Origin: Bacilli bacterium
GTDB lineage: Bacteria; Bacillota_I; Bacilli_A; RFN20; CAG-826
DNA: 64,000 nt
Direction of reading: 5' to 3'
NCBI GenBank assembly: GCA_022653695.1
Contig: JALCSW010000002.1
Coordinates: 186,001 to 250,000 of the forward strand
How positions within the stretch are numbered: the stretch's first letter is position 1; the number at the start of each line of letters is the position of its first letter. Below are positions 23,921 through 31,841 of this stretch, in pieces. The notes below the pieces were generated by a model. It had not been told where the DNA came from. It searched no databases and was given only the letters and a program-made list of their open reading frames with translations. The position numbers were made by a program, and so were the translations under genes.

Positions 23921-26652
23921 CACATCTTTCCTTTCAAGACGGCTTGGCAACGGGAGCAGAGCATCGTGCCGTCGGCCATCGTGGCCACATCGGTGCGATA
24001 AGCCCGGCAACGGGAGCACATCTCGCTGGCGGTCTTTCTGACTTCGATCCTCCCGCTTGACCCTTCGCTGAGCGACAAATCGGCGACGATCAGCGTTCGG
24101 CGGAGTTCGTCCTTGCCTATTTTAGCAAGAACGGCCTTGGTCGCGCCATCGGCGACGACGATACGGAGGCTCGCCTCGCTTGAGGAACCGATCCTCCCCT
24201 CGGCTCGAGCCTCCTCAAGGGCTTTGAGCGCGAGATCCCGAAACTTGCGGAAACCCGCGTAATCCTCGCGGGCCCCCGTCCCGTCGTATTCGTGCGTTTC
24301 CTTCGGCATGTCCTCAAGCTGCGGGCTCGCCTTTTTCGTGCCCGGGATCGCGTGATAGACCTCATCCATCGTGAAGGAAAGGATCGGATTGTAGAGCAGG
24401 CACGCCTCGTAGGCGATTTTGAAGATGACGTATTGGAACGCTTTGCGGCGCGGGGAATCCGCCGCATCGCAATAGAGGCTGTCCTTGCCCACGTCGAGAT
24501 AAAAGCCCGAAAGGTCGACAAGATATCCCGCCAAAGCCATGTTGACCCCGGCGAAATCGCAGTCCTCGTAATCCTTGAGGACCCCGTTCTTGACGCTTTC
24601 CCATTCGGCAAGGGTCCACTCGTCGATCGCCCCAAGGCGCGGCTTTTCCTTCGGCTGAACGTAAGCCTTCTCGCCATCCTGCAGGTTTCCGAGCATGAAA
24701 CGGAACGTGTTCCGGATCTTCCGGTACTGCTCGCTCACGGTCCTGACGATCGGCTCGCTGATGCGGACGTCGGCCTGATAGTTGACGGAGGCCGCCCATA
24801 GGCGCAGGACGTCGGCGCCGAAACGGTTCGCCACTTTCGAGGGGTCGATGCCGTTTCCGGCGGATTTGCTCATCTTCTGCCAGGCGTCGTCCATGACCCA
24901 ACCATGGGTCAGGCATTCCTTGAACGGCGCGAAACCGCTATAGGCGACGGAAAGGATGAGACTGGCGTTGAACCAGCCCCGATATTGGTCGTTGCCCTCG
25001 AAATAGAGGTCGGCCGGATAGGGGAGGCCCCGCTCGCGGAGAACCCCGTTCCAACTGGATCCGGAATCGAACCAAACGTCCATGATGTCGGTCTCTTTGC
25101 GAAAGCCCCCGTTCGGGGAGGCGGGGTTGAGGTATCCCATGGGCAAAAGATCCTTGGGCTGGCTCTCGAACCAAACGTTCGATCCTTTTTCGCGCACCAA
25201 AGCGCTGATCCGCTCGAACACCCTCTTTTCGAGAATCGGGGTGCCGTCTTCGTTGTAGATTATGGGGATGGGCACGCCCCAGGCCCGTTGCCGGGAGATG
25301 CACCAGTCGGCGCGGTCTTTGATCATGTTGACCATCTTCGTCTCGCCCCAAGCGGGCCGCCACTTGATTTTGCGGACTTCCTCGAGAAGCCGCCCGCGGA
25401 TCGGCTCGATGCTGCAGAACCACTGCGGGGTGGCGCGGAAAATAACGGGCTTATGGGTCCGCCAGTCGTGCGGATAGCTGTGGACGATGTCGACTTCCTT
25501 CAGCAAATGGCCGCTGCGGGCGAGTTCGTCGACGACGATGTCGTTGGCCTCGGCGTAGAACTTGCCGTCGCAGGGATCGCCCTTTTCGAGGTGGAGGTAT
25601 CCTTTTTCGTCGACCGGGCAGAATGGCTTGATGCCGTACTTAAGGCAAGCGTTGAAATCGTCGACGCCGTGGTCGGGGGCCGTATGGACGCATCCGGTCC
25701 CGTCTTCGTCGGTGACGAAGCTGGCGCAAATGACGGTCGAAAGGCGATCGTAAAGGGGGTGGCGAACGGTCGCCATCTCAAGGTCTTTTCCTTTGAATTC
25801 TTTTATGAGATCGCATTTTTTAAGGCCCAAAGTCGCCACCATTTTGCCTTGGAGCGAGGAAAGGAAGACGAGTTGGCCTTTGTCGGTGTCGAAAAGCCCG
25901 TACTTAAAAAGCGGGTTCAAGGTGACCGCGAGGTCGGCCGGAACGGTCCACGGCGTCGTGGTCCAGATAAGGATTTTCGCGCCCCTAGGGACGACTCCCT
26001 TGCCATCGGCGAAATCGAAAGCCACGTAAAGGGTGCGGGCCGCCACGTCTTTGTATTCGACCTCGGCCTCGGCCAAGGCGCTTTCGCTCGAAGGCGACCA
26101 ATAGACAGGTTTCACGCCTTTGTAGATGAGGCCTTTTAAGGCCATCGCGGCGAAAACGTCGATCTCGTGAGCCTCATAGGCGGGATCGAGGGTGAGGTAA
26201 GGGCGCTCATAGTCGCCGAGACAGCCAAGGCGCTTGACCTGGCCCTTCTGAATGGCGACCTGCTTAAGGGCATAATCCCTGCATAAATCACGGAAAGCGG
26301 CCACGGACATCGCCTTGCGGTCGACGCCGCCCTTGGTGAGCTGAACCTCGATCGGGAGGCCGTGCGTGTCCCATCCGAAAACGAAGGGCGTCTTGAAGCC
26401 CGCCATGTTCTTGTAACGGATGAGGAAATCCTTGAGCAAGCGGTTCATCATGTGCCCGCAGTGGATGTTCCCGTTGGCGTAAGGGGGCCCGTCATGGAGC
26501 AGAAACTCCTCGCACCCCTCGCGGTTCTCGTTCATCTTCTCGTAAAGCCCCAACTCATCCCATCTTTTGAGGCAAAGCGGCTCCTTTTGGGTGAGGTTGC
26601 CCCTCATCTCAAAAGACGTCTTCGGCATGAGCAATGTGTCTTTTAGTTCCAT
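23920..26652 (-). CDS. ileS: Isoleucyl-tRNA synthetase
   Basis: The 910-residue class I synthetase has the HIGH-type signature GNIHCGHMMNRLL (HIGH to HCGH), an inserted CP1 editing domain, KMSKSAGNG and a C-terminal zinc ribbon with CSRCRAY...CSRCQAV. Length and zinc finger match the bacterial type closest to eukaryal-like/Firmicutes IleRS. The start at 26652 is the first Met of MELKDTLLMP. It is preceded by an Ile-specific T-box leader with its own promoter and followed by lspA and rluD in one operon. Confidence 0.96.
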   Translation of the reverse strand: MELKDTLLMPKTSFEMRGNLTQKEPLCLKRWDELGLYEKMNENREGCEEFLLHDGPPYANGNIHCGHMMNRLLKDFLIRYKNMAGFKTPFVFGWDTHGLPIEVQLTKGGVDRKAMSVAAFRDLCRDYALKQVAIQKGQVKRLGCLGDYERPYLTLDPAYEAHEIDVFAAMALKGLIYKGVKPVYWSPSSESALAEAEVEYKDVAARTLYVAFDFADGKGVVPRGAKILIWTTTPWTVPADLAVTLNPLFKYGLFDTDKGQLVFLSSLQGKMVATLGLKKCDLIKEFKGKDLEMATVRHPLYDRLSTVICASFVTDEDGTGCVHTAPDHGVDDFNACLKYGIKPFCPVDEKGYLHLEKGDPCDGKFYAEANDIVVDELARSGHLLKEVDIVHSYPHDWRTHKPVIFRATPQWFCSIEPIRGRLLEEVRKIKWRPAWGETKMVNMIKDRADWCISRQRAWGVPIPIIYNEDGTPILEKRVFERISALVREKGSNVWFESQPKDLLPMGYLNPASPNGGFRKETDIMDVWFDSGSSWNGVLRERGLPYPADLYFEGNDQYRGWFNASLILSVAYSGFAPFKECLTHGWVMDDAWQKMSKSAGNGIDPSKVANRFGADVLRLWAASVNYQADVRISEPIVRTVSEQYRKIRNTFRFMLGNLQDGEKAYVQPKEKPRLGAIDEWTLAEWESVKNGVLKDYEDCDFAGVNMALAGYLVDLSGFYLDVGKDSLYCDAADSPRRKAFQYVIFKIAYEACLLYNPILSFTMDEVYHAIPGTKKASPQLEDMPKETHEYDGTGAREDYAGFRKFRDLALKALEEARAEGRIGSSSEASLRIVVADGATKAVLAKIGKDELRRTLIVADLSLSEGSSGRIEVRKTASEMCSRCRAYRTDVATMADGTMLCSRCQAVLKGKM

Positions 26653-26668
26653 GGCGATGGACCTCCGC

Positions 26669-26700
26669 AAAAACAAGAAAGCGCCCCGTCTAAGGGCGCT
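26669..26700 (-). terminator. T-box terminator of ileS
   Basis: AGCGCCC and GGGCGCT pair around 7 nt and are followed on the minus strand by a T-rich tract. This is the regulatory terminator of the T-box leader. Confidence 0.85.
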
Positions 26701-26884
26701 GGCCAGCGTGGTTCCACCTTAATTCGGGAGACGAATCCCCCGCACTCGGATTCCGTTAACGCCGGATGACGGCGGTCCTACCTATCGAGCCGCGCGCTCA
26801 GGAAGCGATACCCTTTCGCGACGCCCCGTTTTCATCCAGGGGGCTCTCTGCCGTTTGCTACTCGGACGTGCCTTCCGTCTCTGC
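26669..26884 (-). promoter_or_regulatory. T-box riboswitch leader of ileS (Ile)
   Basis: The minus-strand leader contains a Stem I AGAGA motif, a candidate specifier ATC (26807-26809) for Ile, and the conserved T-box AATTAAGGTGGAACCACG (26707-26724), which pairs with the uncharged tRNA 3' end. A terminator follows at 26669-26700. It senses uncharged tRNA-Ile and allows read-through into ileS. Confidence 0.92.
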
Positions 26885-26890
26885 ACGAAC

Positions 26891-26919
26891 AATATAGAGG
26901 CTTATGACCCCAAAATCAA
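26891..26919 (-). promoter_or_regulatory. Promoter of the ileS T-box leader
   Basis: On the minus strand: TTGATT (26914-26919), a 17-bp spacer and TATATT (26891-26896). The -35 overlaps the ftsZ stop codon. Confidence 0.7.
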
Positions 26920-28070
26920 GATTTGTCGTCGGTCCCTTTAAGAAAGTCCGGCAAGATCGAGGAAGCCACGTTTTCGGGCTCGTCCCCCTTTTTTTCGGCT
27001 TCGCCCTCGGCTTTCCTGACCTCTTCCTCGCGAACCGCGTCCACCCCGCTGCCAAGGGCTTTGGGGTCGGCGGGCATCTCGAATTTCGGGACCGAGGTGA
27101 AGTCGTATTCGTCCGTGAAATCGCTCGCGATGACGGACACCAGCATCGAATCCTCGAGTTGCTCGTTGATCGAGACGCCGAATTTGATGTCGATGCTGCC
27201 GCCGGCCTGCTCGTTTATGCGCTGAACGCAGCGTTGGGCCTCGTAAAGGGTGACGCCTTGCCCGCACGTCACGGAGCAGATGGCGCGCCTCGCCCCGGCG
27301 ATCGAGGCCTCCAGAAGCGGCGAGTTGATGGCGTTTTCGGCCGCGTCGTCGGCTTTGTTCGGGCCTTGGCCTTTGCCAAAGCCGATAAGGGCGATGCCGG
27401 CGCCCTTGAGGGTGCTGCGAACATCGGCGAAATCGAGGTTTATCTGGGCGGGGACGAGAATGAGGTCGGCGACGGTTTTGACCGATTGGGCCAGAATATG
27501 GTCGCTTTCCTGAAAGGCCTGCGAGATAGGGACGTTCCCCGAGGACATCAGAAGCTTGTCGTTGCTGACGATGATGATGGAATCGACCGCGTCCTTGAGC
27601 TCGCTGAGCCCTTCGACGGAATTGGCGATCCTCTGCTTGCCCTCGAAGGTGAAGGGGCGGGTGACGATGGCCACGGTCAAGGCGCCCTCTTCCTTGGCGA
27701 TCGAGGCGATGATCGGGGCGGCGCCGGTGCCGGTGCCTTTGCCCATGCCCGCCGCGATGAAGACCATGTCGGCCCCGTGGACGATTTTGCGGATGTCCTC
27801 CGTCGATTGGACGGCGGCCTCTTTGCCGACGGCGGGGTCGCCCCCCGCGCCGAGGCCTTTGGTGACGGATTCCCCAAGCACCAACCGATTGGGCGCTTTC
27901 GAGGTCGAAAGAGCCTGCTTATCGGTATTGGCGACGTAAAACTCCACGTTTTGGATATCGTCGTCGATCATGCGGTTGACGGCGTTGTTGCCGGCCCCGC
28001 CGACGCCGATGACGACGATGCGGGCCACGGGTTCGAAATTGTCGAGATCCGCGATATCTGAATCGACCAT
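26916..28070 (-). CDS. ftsZ: Cell division protein FtsZ
   Basis: The 384-residue tubulin-like GTPase forms the Z ring. It has nucleotide-binding segments VIGVGGAGNNAVNRM and the tubulin signature GKGTGTGAAP, a T7 loop region NLDFADV, a charged linker, and a C-terminal peptide ILPDFLKG that normally binds FtsA. The start at 28070 is chosen because AAGGAGGG lies at good spacing. An upstream in-frame extension of 10 codons overlaps the ftsA end. It follows ftsA in the reduced division cluster and is the last gene before the separately promoted ileS. Confidence 0.97.
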   Translation of the reverse strand: MVDSDIADLDNFEPVARIVVIGVGGAGNNAVNRMIDDDIQNVEFYVANTDKQALSTSKAPNRLVLGESVTKGLGAGGDPAVGKEAAVQSTEDIRKIVHGADMVFIAAGMGKGTGTGAAPIIASIAKEEGALTVAIVTRPFTFEGKQRIANSVEGLSELKDAVDSIIIVSNDKLLMSSGNVPISQAFQESDHILAQSVKTVADLILVPAQINLDFADVRSTLKGAGIALIGFGKGQGPNKADDAAENAINSPLLEASIAGARRAICSVTCGQGVTLYEAQRCVQRINEQAGGSIDIKFGVSINEQLEDSMLVSVIASDFTDEYDFTSVPKFEMPADPKALGSGVDAVREEEVRKAEGEAEKKGDEPENVASSILPDFLKGTDDKS

Positions 28071-28086
28071 ATGGATGCCCTCCTTG

Positions 28087-29298
28087 TTATTGGCGCTCAC
28101 GGCTGAGCGAACTCACGCCATGGTAATTTTCCTCAAGCGTCCCGCGGTAATGGCTCTCGGCCAAAATAAGGCCGAGGATATTGGCGAAGCGAGGGTCGCG
28201 AGCCCCCAAAGCCGTTGGGGCATAGGCGATGAAACGGCGCGTCCCAAGCGCCGGGGCGACGAGATTGGCGAGCCCTTTGAGTTCGCTCCCGCCCCCGATC
28301 GCGACGATCGGCATCGAGGCGATGACCTGGCTCGTCGGCTGCCGGGCCGACAATTTGGCGACGGCGTTCGTGAAATGGGCGTTCCAATCCTCGAAGAAAT
28401 CCTCGATGACCGTGTTGAGCGAGGATTGGAAGTATTCGGTCTTGCGCCCTTGGGAGTCGGCCGAAACGGCGAGGGGGGCCTGGAAAGATGTGGTCCGTTC
28501 GTCGAATCCATAGCCGCGCTTGATTTTCTCGGCCTCCGCGAAGGATAGCCCCATGCCCCTAGCGATGGCGTCGGTGAGATCGTCCCCGCCGCGGGGGAAG
28601 AAAAAACTGGAATAGGGAGAAGAGGCCCCGACGATGGAAACGGTCGTCAGTTTGGCCCCCATATCGAGCAGGAAATAATTCTCGGGCATGCTTTTGTCGC
28701 TCCCGATAAGCTGCGAGGCGCAGTACGGCGCGACGCTTGCGTCCTTGATCCGGAACCCGGCCGCCTCGACGGTCGCGCGGAAAGCGTGGACGAGGGGTTC
28801 GGGCAGGGTGTGGATCTTGGCCCGGATGGCGATGCTGTGGCTCTTTTCCCCAAGAGGCGGGTTAGAGTAGTTCTTGCCGTCGTCGAGGGTGAAAAAATCG
28901 GGGATGATGTCGACGATTATGTTGTCGCCCGGGATTTTGTCGTTCATGAGCATCGAATTCAGGTTCGTGATATCGATATAGTCGATGAGGCCCGAGGAAG
29001 AGGTCAAGGTCGTGGATTTGGCGTTTTGGTAGATTTGGAAGCCAAGGGGCGGGATGATGATCGAAAGATTGTGGGCGTTGATCTTTAGCGAAGCCGCTTC
29101 GTCCTCGATGTGGGCGAAGTCCTTGATGAGGTCGACGACCGCTTTTTGGTCGCTGATGTATCCGTCTTTCATGAACCCCTTAAGGGGGCGTTCCGTCTTA
29201 TAGATAACGATCGGTTGCCCGCCGATGGCGCAACCGATGGCGAACTTGGCCGAATCGTCCGTTATTTCAAGGACGGCTGTCTTTTTGCTGGCTTCCAT
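28087..29298 (-). CDS. ftsA: FtsA-like actin-fold division protein
   Basis: The 403-residue protein has the actin/Hsp70 fold of FtsA (YFLLDMGAKLTTVSIVG for phosphate 2, PIVAIGGGSELKGLANLV for adenosine), which links the Z ring to the membrane. It is divergent. The C-terminus ends HGVSSLSRERQ and lacks the amphipathic membrane-targeting helix usual for FtsA. The ATG is 6 nt after a TAGAAT -10 element with no Shine-Dalgarno sequence, so an internal leaderless promoter is likely even though it lies in the division cluster. It sits 17 bp upstream of ftsZ. Confidence 0.85.
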   Translation of the reverse strand: MEASKKTAVLEITDDSAKFAIGCAIGGQPIVIYKTERPLKGFMKDGYISDQKAVVDLIKDFAHIEDEAASLKINAHNLSIIIPPLGFQIYQNAKSTTLTSSSGLIDYIDITNLNSMLMNDKIPGDNIIVDIIPDFFTLDDGKNYSNPPLGEKSHSIAIRAKIHTLPEPLVHAFRATVEAAGFRIKDASVAPYCASQLIGSDKSMPENYFLLDMGAKLTTVSIVGASSPYSSFFFPRGGDDLTDAIARGMGLSFAEAEKIKRGYGFDERTTSFQAPLAVSADSQGRKTEYFQSSLNTVIEDFFEDWNAHFTNAVAKLSARQPTSQVIASMPIVAIGGGSELKGLANLVAPALGTRRFIAYAPTALGARDPRFANILGLILAESHYRGTLEENYHGVSSLSRERQ

Positions 29299-29304
29299 AA
29301 TCGT

Positions 29305-29310
29305 ATTCTA
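29305..29310 (-). promoter_or_regulatory. -10 element of ftsA, leaderless
   Basis: TAGAAT on the minus strand ends exactly 6 nt before the ftsA ATG. No Shine-Dalgarno sequence and no clear -35. Confidence 0.6.
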
Positions 29311-29421
29311 TATTAGAATACCCAAACCCGTCTTAAAAGCCTTTTCGATAGCGAATTAGTAGTTTTTTGGAAAAAACAAAAGGCGCCGGTTTGACCCAGC
29401 GCCCGGTTTTTGCGAGGATAA

Positions 29422-29667
29422 TCAAAGGCCCGAATCGAGCGACTCGACGCTTGAAGAAGGGCCTTCCTCGCCAACGGACGAGGAGGTTTCCTCCGAACTT
29501 GAAACGGAGGGATCCGCCGTGGCTTCGGCGAGCGAAAGGCGATATGTGATCGCGATGGGGATCGCCGCGAAAAGCGTGACCACGATGGCGAGAGCAAGCC
29601 CCACCAAGGCGGTTTGGATCCGGTAATAGAGTTTCCGGTGTCCGGTTTTGACGAGTTTGTCTTTCAT
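29422..29667 (-). CDS. Small bitopic membrane protein at the ftsL position
   Basis: The 81-residue protein has a basic N-terminus, one membrane helix (about residues 20-45, LVGLALAIVVTLFAAIPIAI) and a Ser/Glu-rich extracytoplasmic tail. AAAGGAG lies 8 nt before the ATG at 29667. It sits between rsmH and ftsA, where ftsL is found in most bacteria, but it lacks the leucine-zipper coiled coil of FtsL, so I do not give it that name. A division role is suggested only by position. Confidence 0.75.
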   Translation of the reverse strand: MKDKLVKTGHRKLYYRIQTALVGLALAIVVTLFAAIPIAITYRLSLAEATADPSVSSSEETSSSVGEEGPSSSVESLDSGL

Positions 29668-29672
29668 GGGTT

Positions 29673-30611
29673 TCACTCCTTTCTTCTGCGGACGGCCCGC
29701 AATTTCGCGCTGGCGGCGCGATGGTTCTCCGTGAGTTCCGTGGCGTCGGCCACGATGGGCTTTTTGGTGAGGTTCGCGAAAGGGGCCTCCTCCGCCGCGA
29801 TAGGAAGAGCGTCGGGCCCGTGGCGGCTGCCTTCCACCACGGTGAGGGAACGGAACTTGCTTTTGACGAGCCGATCCTCCAACGAATGGAAGCTGATGAC
29901 GGCGATGACGCCGTTAGGCGCCACGAGGCGGGGAATGGCGTCAAGGGCCCGGCGAAGATTGCCCAATTCGTCGTTCACCTCGATGCGAATGGCTTGGAAA
30001 ACCTGCTTGGCGGGAAAGCCCTTTTTGCTTCGCGCCCGCCGGCTTTTGGCCCCGAGGACGATCTCCGAGAGCTCGGTTGTCGTCTCGATCGGCTTCTCGG
30101 ACCGCCTCCGCACGATGGCTTTGGCGATCTGGTGGCTTTCGCTTTCCTCGCCATACTCGCGGAAGATCGTCGTGAGTTGGCGGAGGTCGTATCCGTTGAC
30201 CACCTTATAGGCGGTGAGGGGATTCCTTCGGTCCATTCGCATGTCAAGCGGGGCCTCTTCCTTGTAGGAGAAACCGCGTTCGGCTTCGTCGAACTGGGGC
30301 GAGGACACGCCCAGGTCCATCAGGATCCCGTCGACGGCGGGGATCCCTTCGCGGAGAAGAACCTCGCCGACATCGGCGAAATTCTCGCGGTAGATAACGT
30401 AATTGCTTCCAATGGCGTCCAGCCTTTTCTTGCTTTCCGCCACCGCTTCGCCATCGACGTCGAAGGCGATCAGGCGGCCATGCGGGATCCGTTTGAGGAT
30501 CTCGCTGCTGTGCCCGCCGCGGCCCAATGTCAGATCGAGGTAAGTCCCCCCGTCGCGGACATCCAGCAAATCGATGCTCTCGCGAAGAAGGACGCTTATG
30601 TGCTCACCCAT
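29673..30611 (-). CDS. rsmH: 16S rRNA (cytosine1402-N4)-methyltransferase
   Basis: The 312-residue RsmH (MraW) methylates C1402 in the ribosomal P site. It starts HISVLLRESIDLL, then motif I YLDLTLGRGGHSSEIL, DLGVSSPQFD and ISFHSLEDRLVK near the end, all diagnostic. AAGGAG precedes the ATG at 30611. The first 8 nt overlap the mraZ end. It is the second gene of the division cluster. Confidence 0.97.
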   Translation of the reverse strand: MGEHISVLLRESIDLLDVRDGGTYLDLTLGRGGHSSEILKRIPHGRLIAFDVDGEAVAESKKRLDAIGSNYVIYRENFADVGEVLLREGIPAVDGILMDLGVSSPQFDEAERGFSYKEEAPLDMRMDRRNPLTAYKVVNGYDLRQLTTIFREYGEESESHQIAKAIVRRRSEKPIETTTELSEIVLGAKSRRARSKKGFPAKQVFQAIRIEVNDELGNLRRALDAIPRLVAPNGVIAVISFHSLEDRLVKSKFRSLTVVEGSRHGPDALPIAAEEAPFANLTKKPIVADATELTENHRAASAKLRAVRRRKE

Positions 30612-31041
30612 TTTCGCGCGAGCTCCTTTCGGCGAGGGATTCGTACTCCGGGCTGCGGGCCACAAGGTACTTGGCGTAGGCCACCGCGTCCCAAATCTCG
30701 AAATGATCGAGCACGCCGATGATGGTGACGTTCCTGCCGATGCGATAGTCGTCGACGAGTTGCTTGGTGAGGGCGATTCGCCCATGGGAATCGACGGGCA
30801 TCTCCGAAGCCGACGAGGCGGCTAAACGGATATAGGCGCGATTTGCCTCGCTGAAGAAAGAAAGGTTCTTAAGGCTCGCCAAGAGGTCTTTGAACGCCTC
30901 CTCCGGATAAACGGAGAGGCAACCTTCGAAACCTCGCAGGACATAAAACCTCGATGGGATCGAGTCAACCAGCTTCGTTGGAATCTGGAGTCGGCTCTTA
31001 TCATCAAGGGTTCGCGAATAGGTTCCGAAGAAATTTCCCAC
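30604..31041 (-). CDS. mraZ: MraZ, transcriptional regulator of the division cluster
   Basis: The 145-residue protein has two MraZ (AbrB-like) repeats: FFGTYSRTLDDKSRLQIPTKL and a second with DSHGRIALTKQLVDDY. MraZ forms rings and binds direct repeats in its own promoter to control the dcw operon. The GTG at 31041 is preferred: AGGTGGGC lies just upstream and the length then matches the usual about 143 residues. AGTG-type repeats 10 bp apart lie upstream at 31115-31131. Confidence 0.95.
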   Translation of the reverse strand: MGNFFGTYSRTLDDKSRLQIPTKLVDSIPSRFYVLRGFEGCLSVYPEEAFKDLLASLKNLSFFSEANRAYIRLAASSASEMPVDSHGRIALTKQLVDDYRIGRNVTIIGVLDHFEIWDAVAYAKYLVARSPEYESLAERSSRENG

Positions 31042-31114
31042 TCTTGCCCACCTGCAAATTAAGACTAACATTGCCTCGCGTGGGTGTAAATGAAAACCAC
31101 GAAGAAAAAATGAA

Positions 31115-31131
31115 AGCACTTTTCACCCACT
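31115..31131 (-). promoter_or_regulatory. Candidate MraZ-binding repeats
   Basis: On the minus strand AGTGGG and AAAGTGCT occur in phase, 10 bp apart, about 75 bp upstream of the mraZ start. MraZ boxes in Mollicutes are AAAGTG-type direct repeats at about this spacing. Assignment is by similarity only. Confidence 0.45.
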
Positions 31132-31211
31132 AAAAACAGGTAATTAATTGGTATATTTTAAGTTTCCGATCAAAATGGCTTCGCCGCTGGGGTTTCCCGC
31201 CATTTAAAAAG

Positions 31212-31251
31212 AAAAAAACGACTGATGGGTCAGCCAAAGGCCCATTAAGTC
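31212..31251 (-). terminator. Terminator of the pheST-yceD operon
   Basis: On the minus strand CGACT and ATGGG segments pair with CCCAT and AGTCG (small bulge), followed by GTTTTTTT. Confidence 0.8.
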
Positions 31252-31346
31252 GCTCATCTTACCTTTTGCCTATCTTCAAAATCGGCTTTCCCGGACATTC
31301 AAACGAAAGGCCCTTTTTCTCCAACGCGAAAATCAAGCAAAGGCTT

Positions 31347-31841
31347 TTATTTTCCGACGTCGAAGTCCTTTAGTTTGTCGAACGCGGGGTTACGCGATCC
31401 CCTTTTCTCCGCCGCTTTCTCCTCTTCGCTCAGAATCCGATATCCTTCTCCGCCTCTAGGGAGGACGCTTCCGGGGCGGGTCGCCTTGATCGGAAGCGAC
31501 GAGATGATGATCCGCAAGGCCAAATCGTCCAAGTCAATAAGGCTCCCGCTCACGAGGTAGCCCTCGCCATCCTCGTTCATTTCCTTCATGATGTCGCAGT
31601 CCTCGCGAAGGTCGACCTTCTTCTCGAAAAGGGCCCCGTCAACCGCGTCGATGAGCGTCAAATCGGCCTTGATGGAAAAACGCGCGTGGTCATAATCGCC
31701 GACCTTGGAAAGTTCGGCGAAGTAAGAGCAACTCCTCACCGCGCGGATCGGATAAGGCAAATCGTAGCCTTCGAAAACGGTCCTGTTCGCATAACTCAGA
31801 ACACGGCCTTTGACGATGGCCCCGCGAGGGACGCCGTTCAT
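31347..31841 (-). CDS. yceD: YceD/DUF177 family, large-subunit rRNA accumulation protein
   Basis: The 164-residue DUF177 protein has the conserved SGSLIDLDDLALRIIISSLP segment and the C-terminal NPAFDKLKDFD motif seen in Firmicutes and Mollicutes members. In other bacteria YceD is needed for 23S rRNA accumulation and its gene is followed by rpmF (L32). Here a terminator follows and no rpmF is found. The ATG overlaps the pheT stop by 4 nt, so it is translated with pheT. Confidence 0.85.
   Translation of the reverse strand: MNGVPRGAIVKGRVLSYANRTVFEGYDLPYPIRAVRSCSYFAELSKVGDYDHARFSIKADLTLIDAVDGALFEKKVDLREDCDIMKEMNEDGEGYLVSGSLIDLDDLALRIIISSLPIKATRPGSVLPRGGEGYRILSEEEKAAEKRGSRNPAFDKLKDFDVGK

Larger units (their letters stand above)
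31042..31346. other. Intergenic region between yceD and mraZ
   Basis: It holds the yceD terminator (31212-31251) and, nearer mraZ, the candidate MraZ box. An AT-rich stretch around 31140-31165 probably carries the dcw promoter, but I cannot fix the hexamers. No rpmF gene is present after yceD. Confidence 0.4.

Noticed and set aside
24904..26139. 411-codon open frame antisense to ileS, and similar long frames antisense to uvrC, mutS2, ftsZ, pheT and glgP
   Set aside because: GC-rich codon bias of the real genes leaves the opposite strand open. None has a promoter, a ribosome site or a recognisable protein.
29422..29667. Naming the small membrane protein FtsL
   Set aside because: Position fits, but the extracytoplasmic part is a Ser/Glu-rich tail without a coiled coil.
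31252..31346. Small open frame ending ECPGKPILKIGKR after yceD, in the place of rpmF
   Set aside because: No start codon with a ribosome site and no resemblance to ribosomal protein L32.
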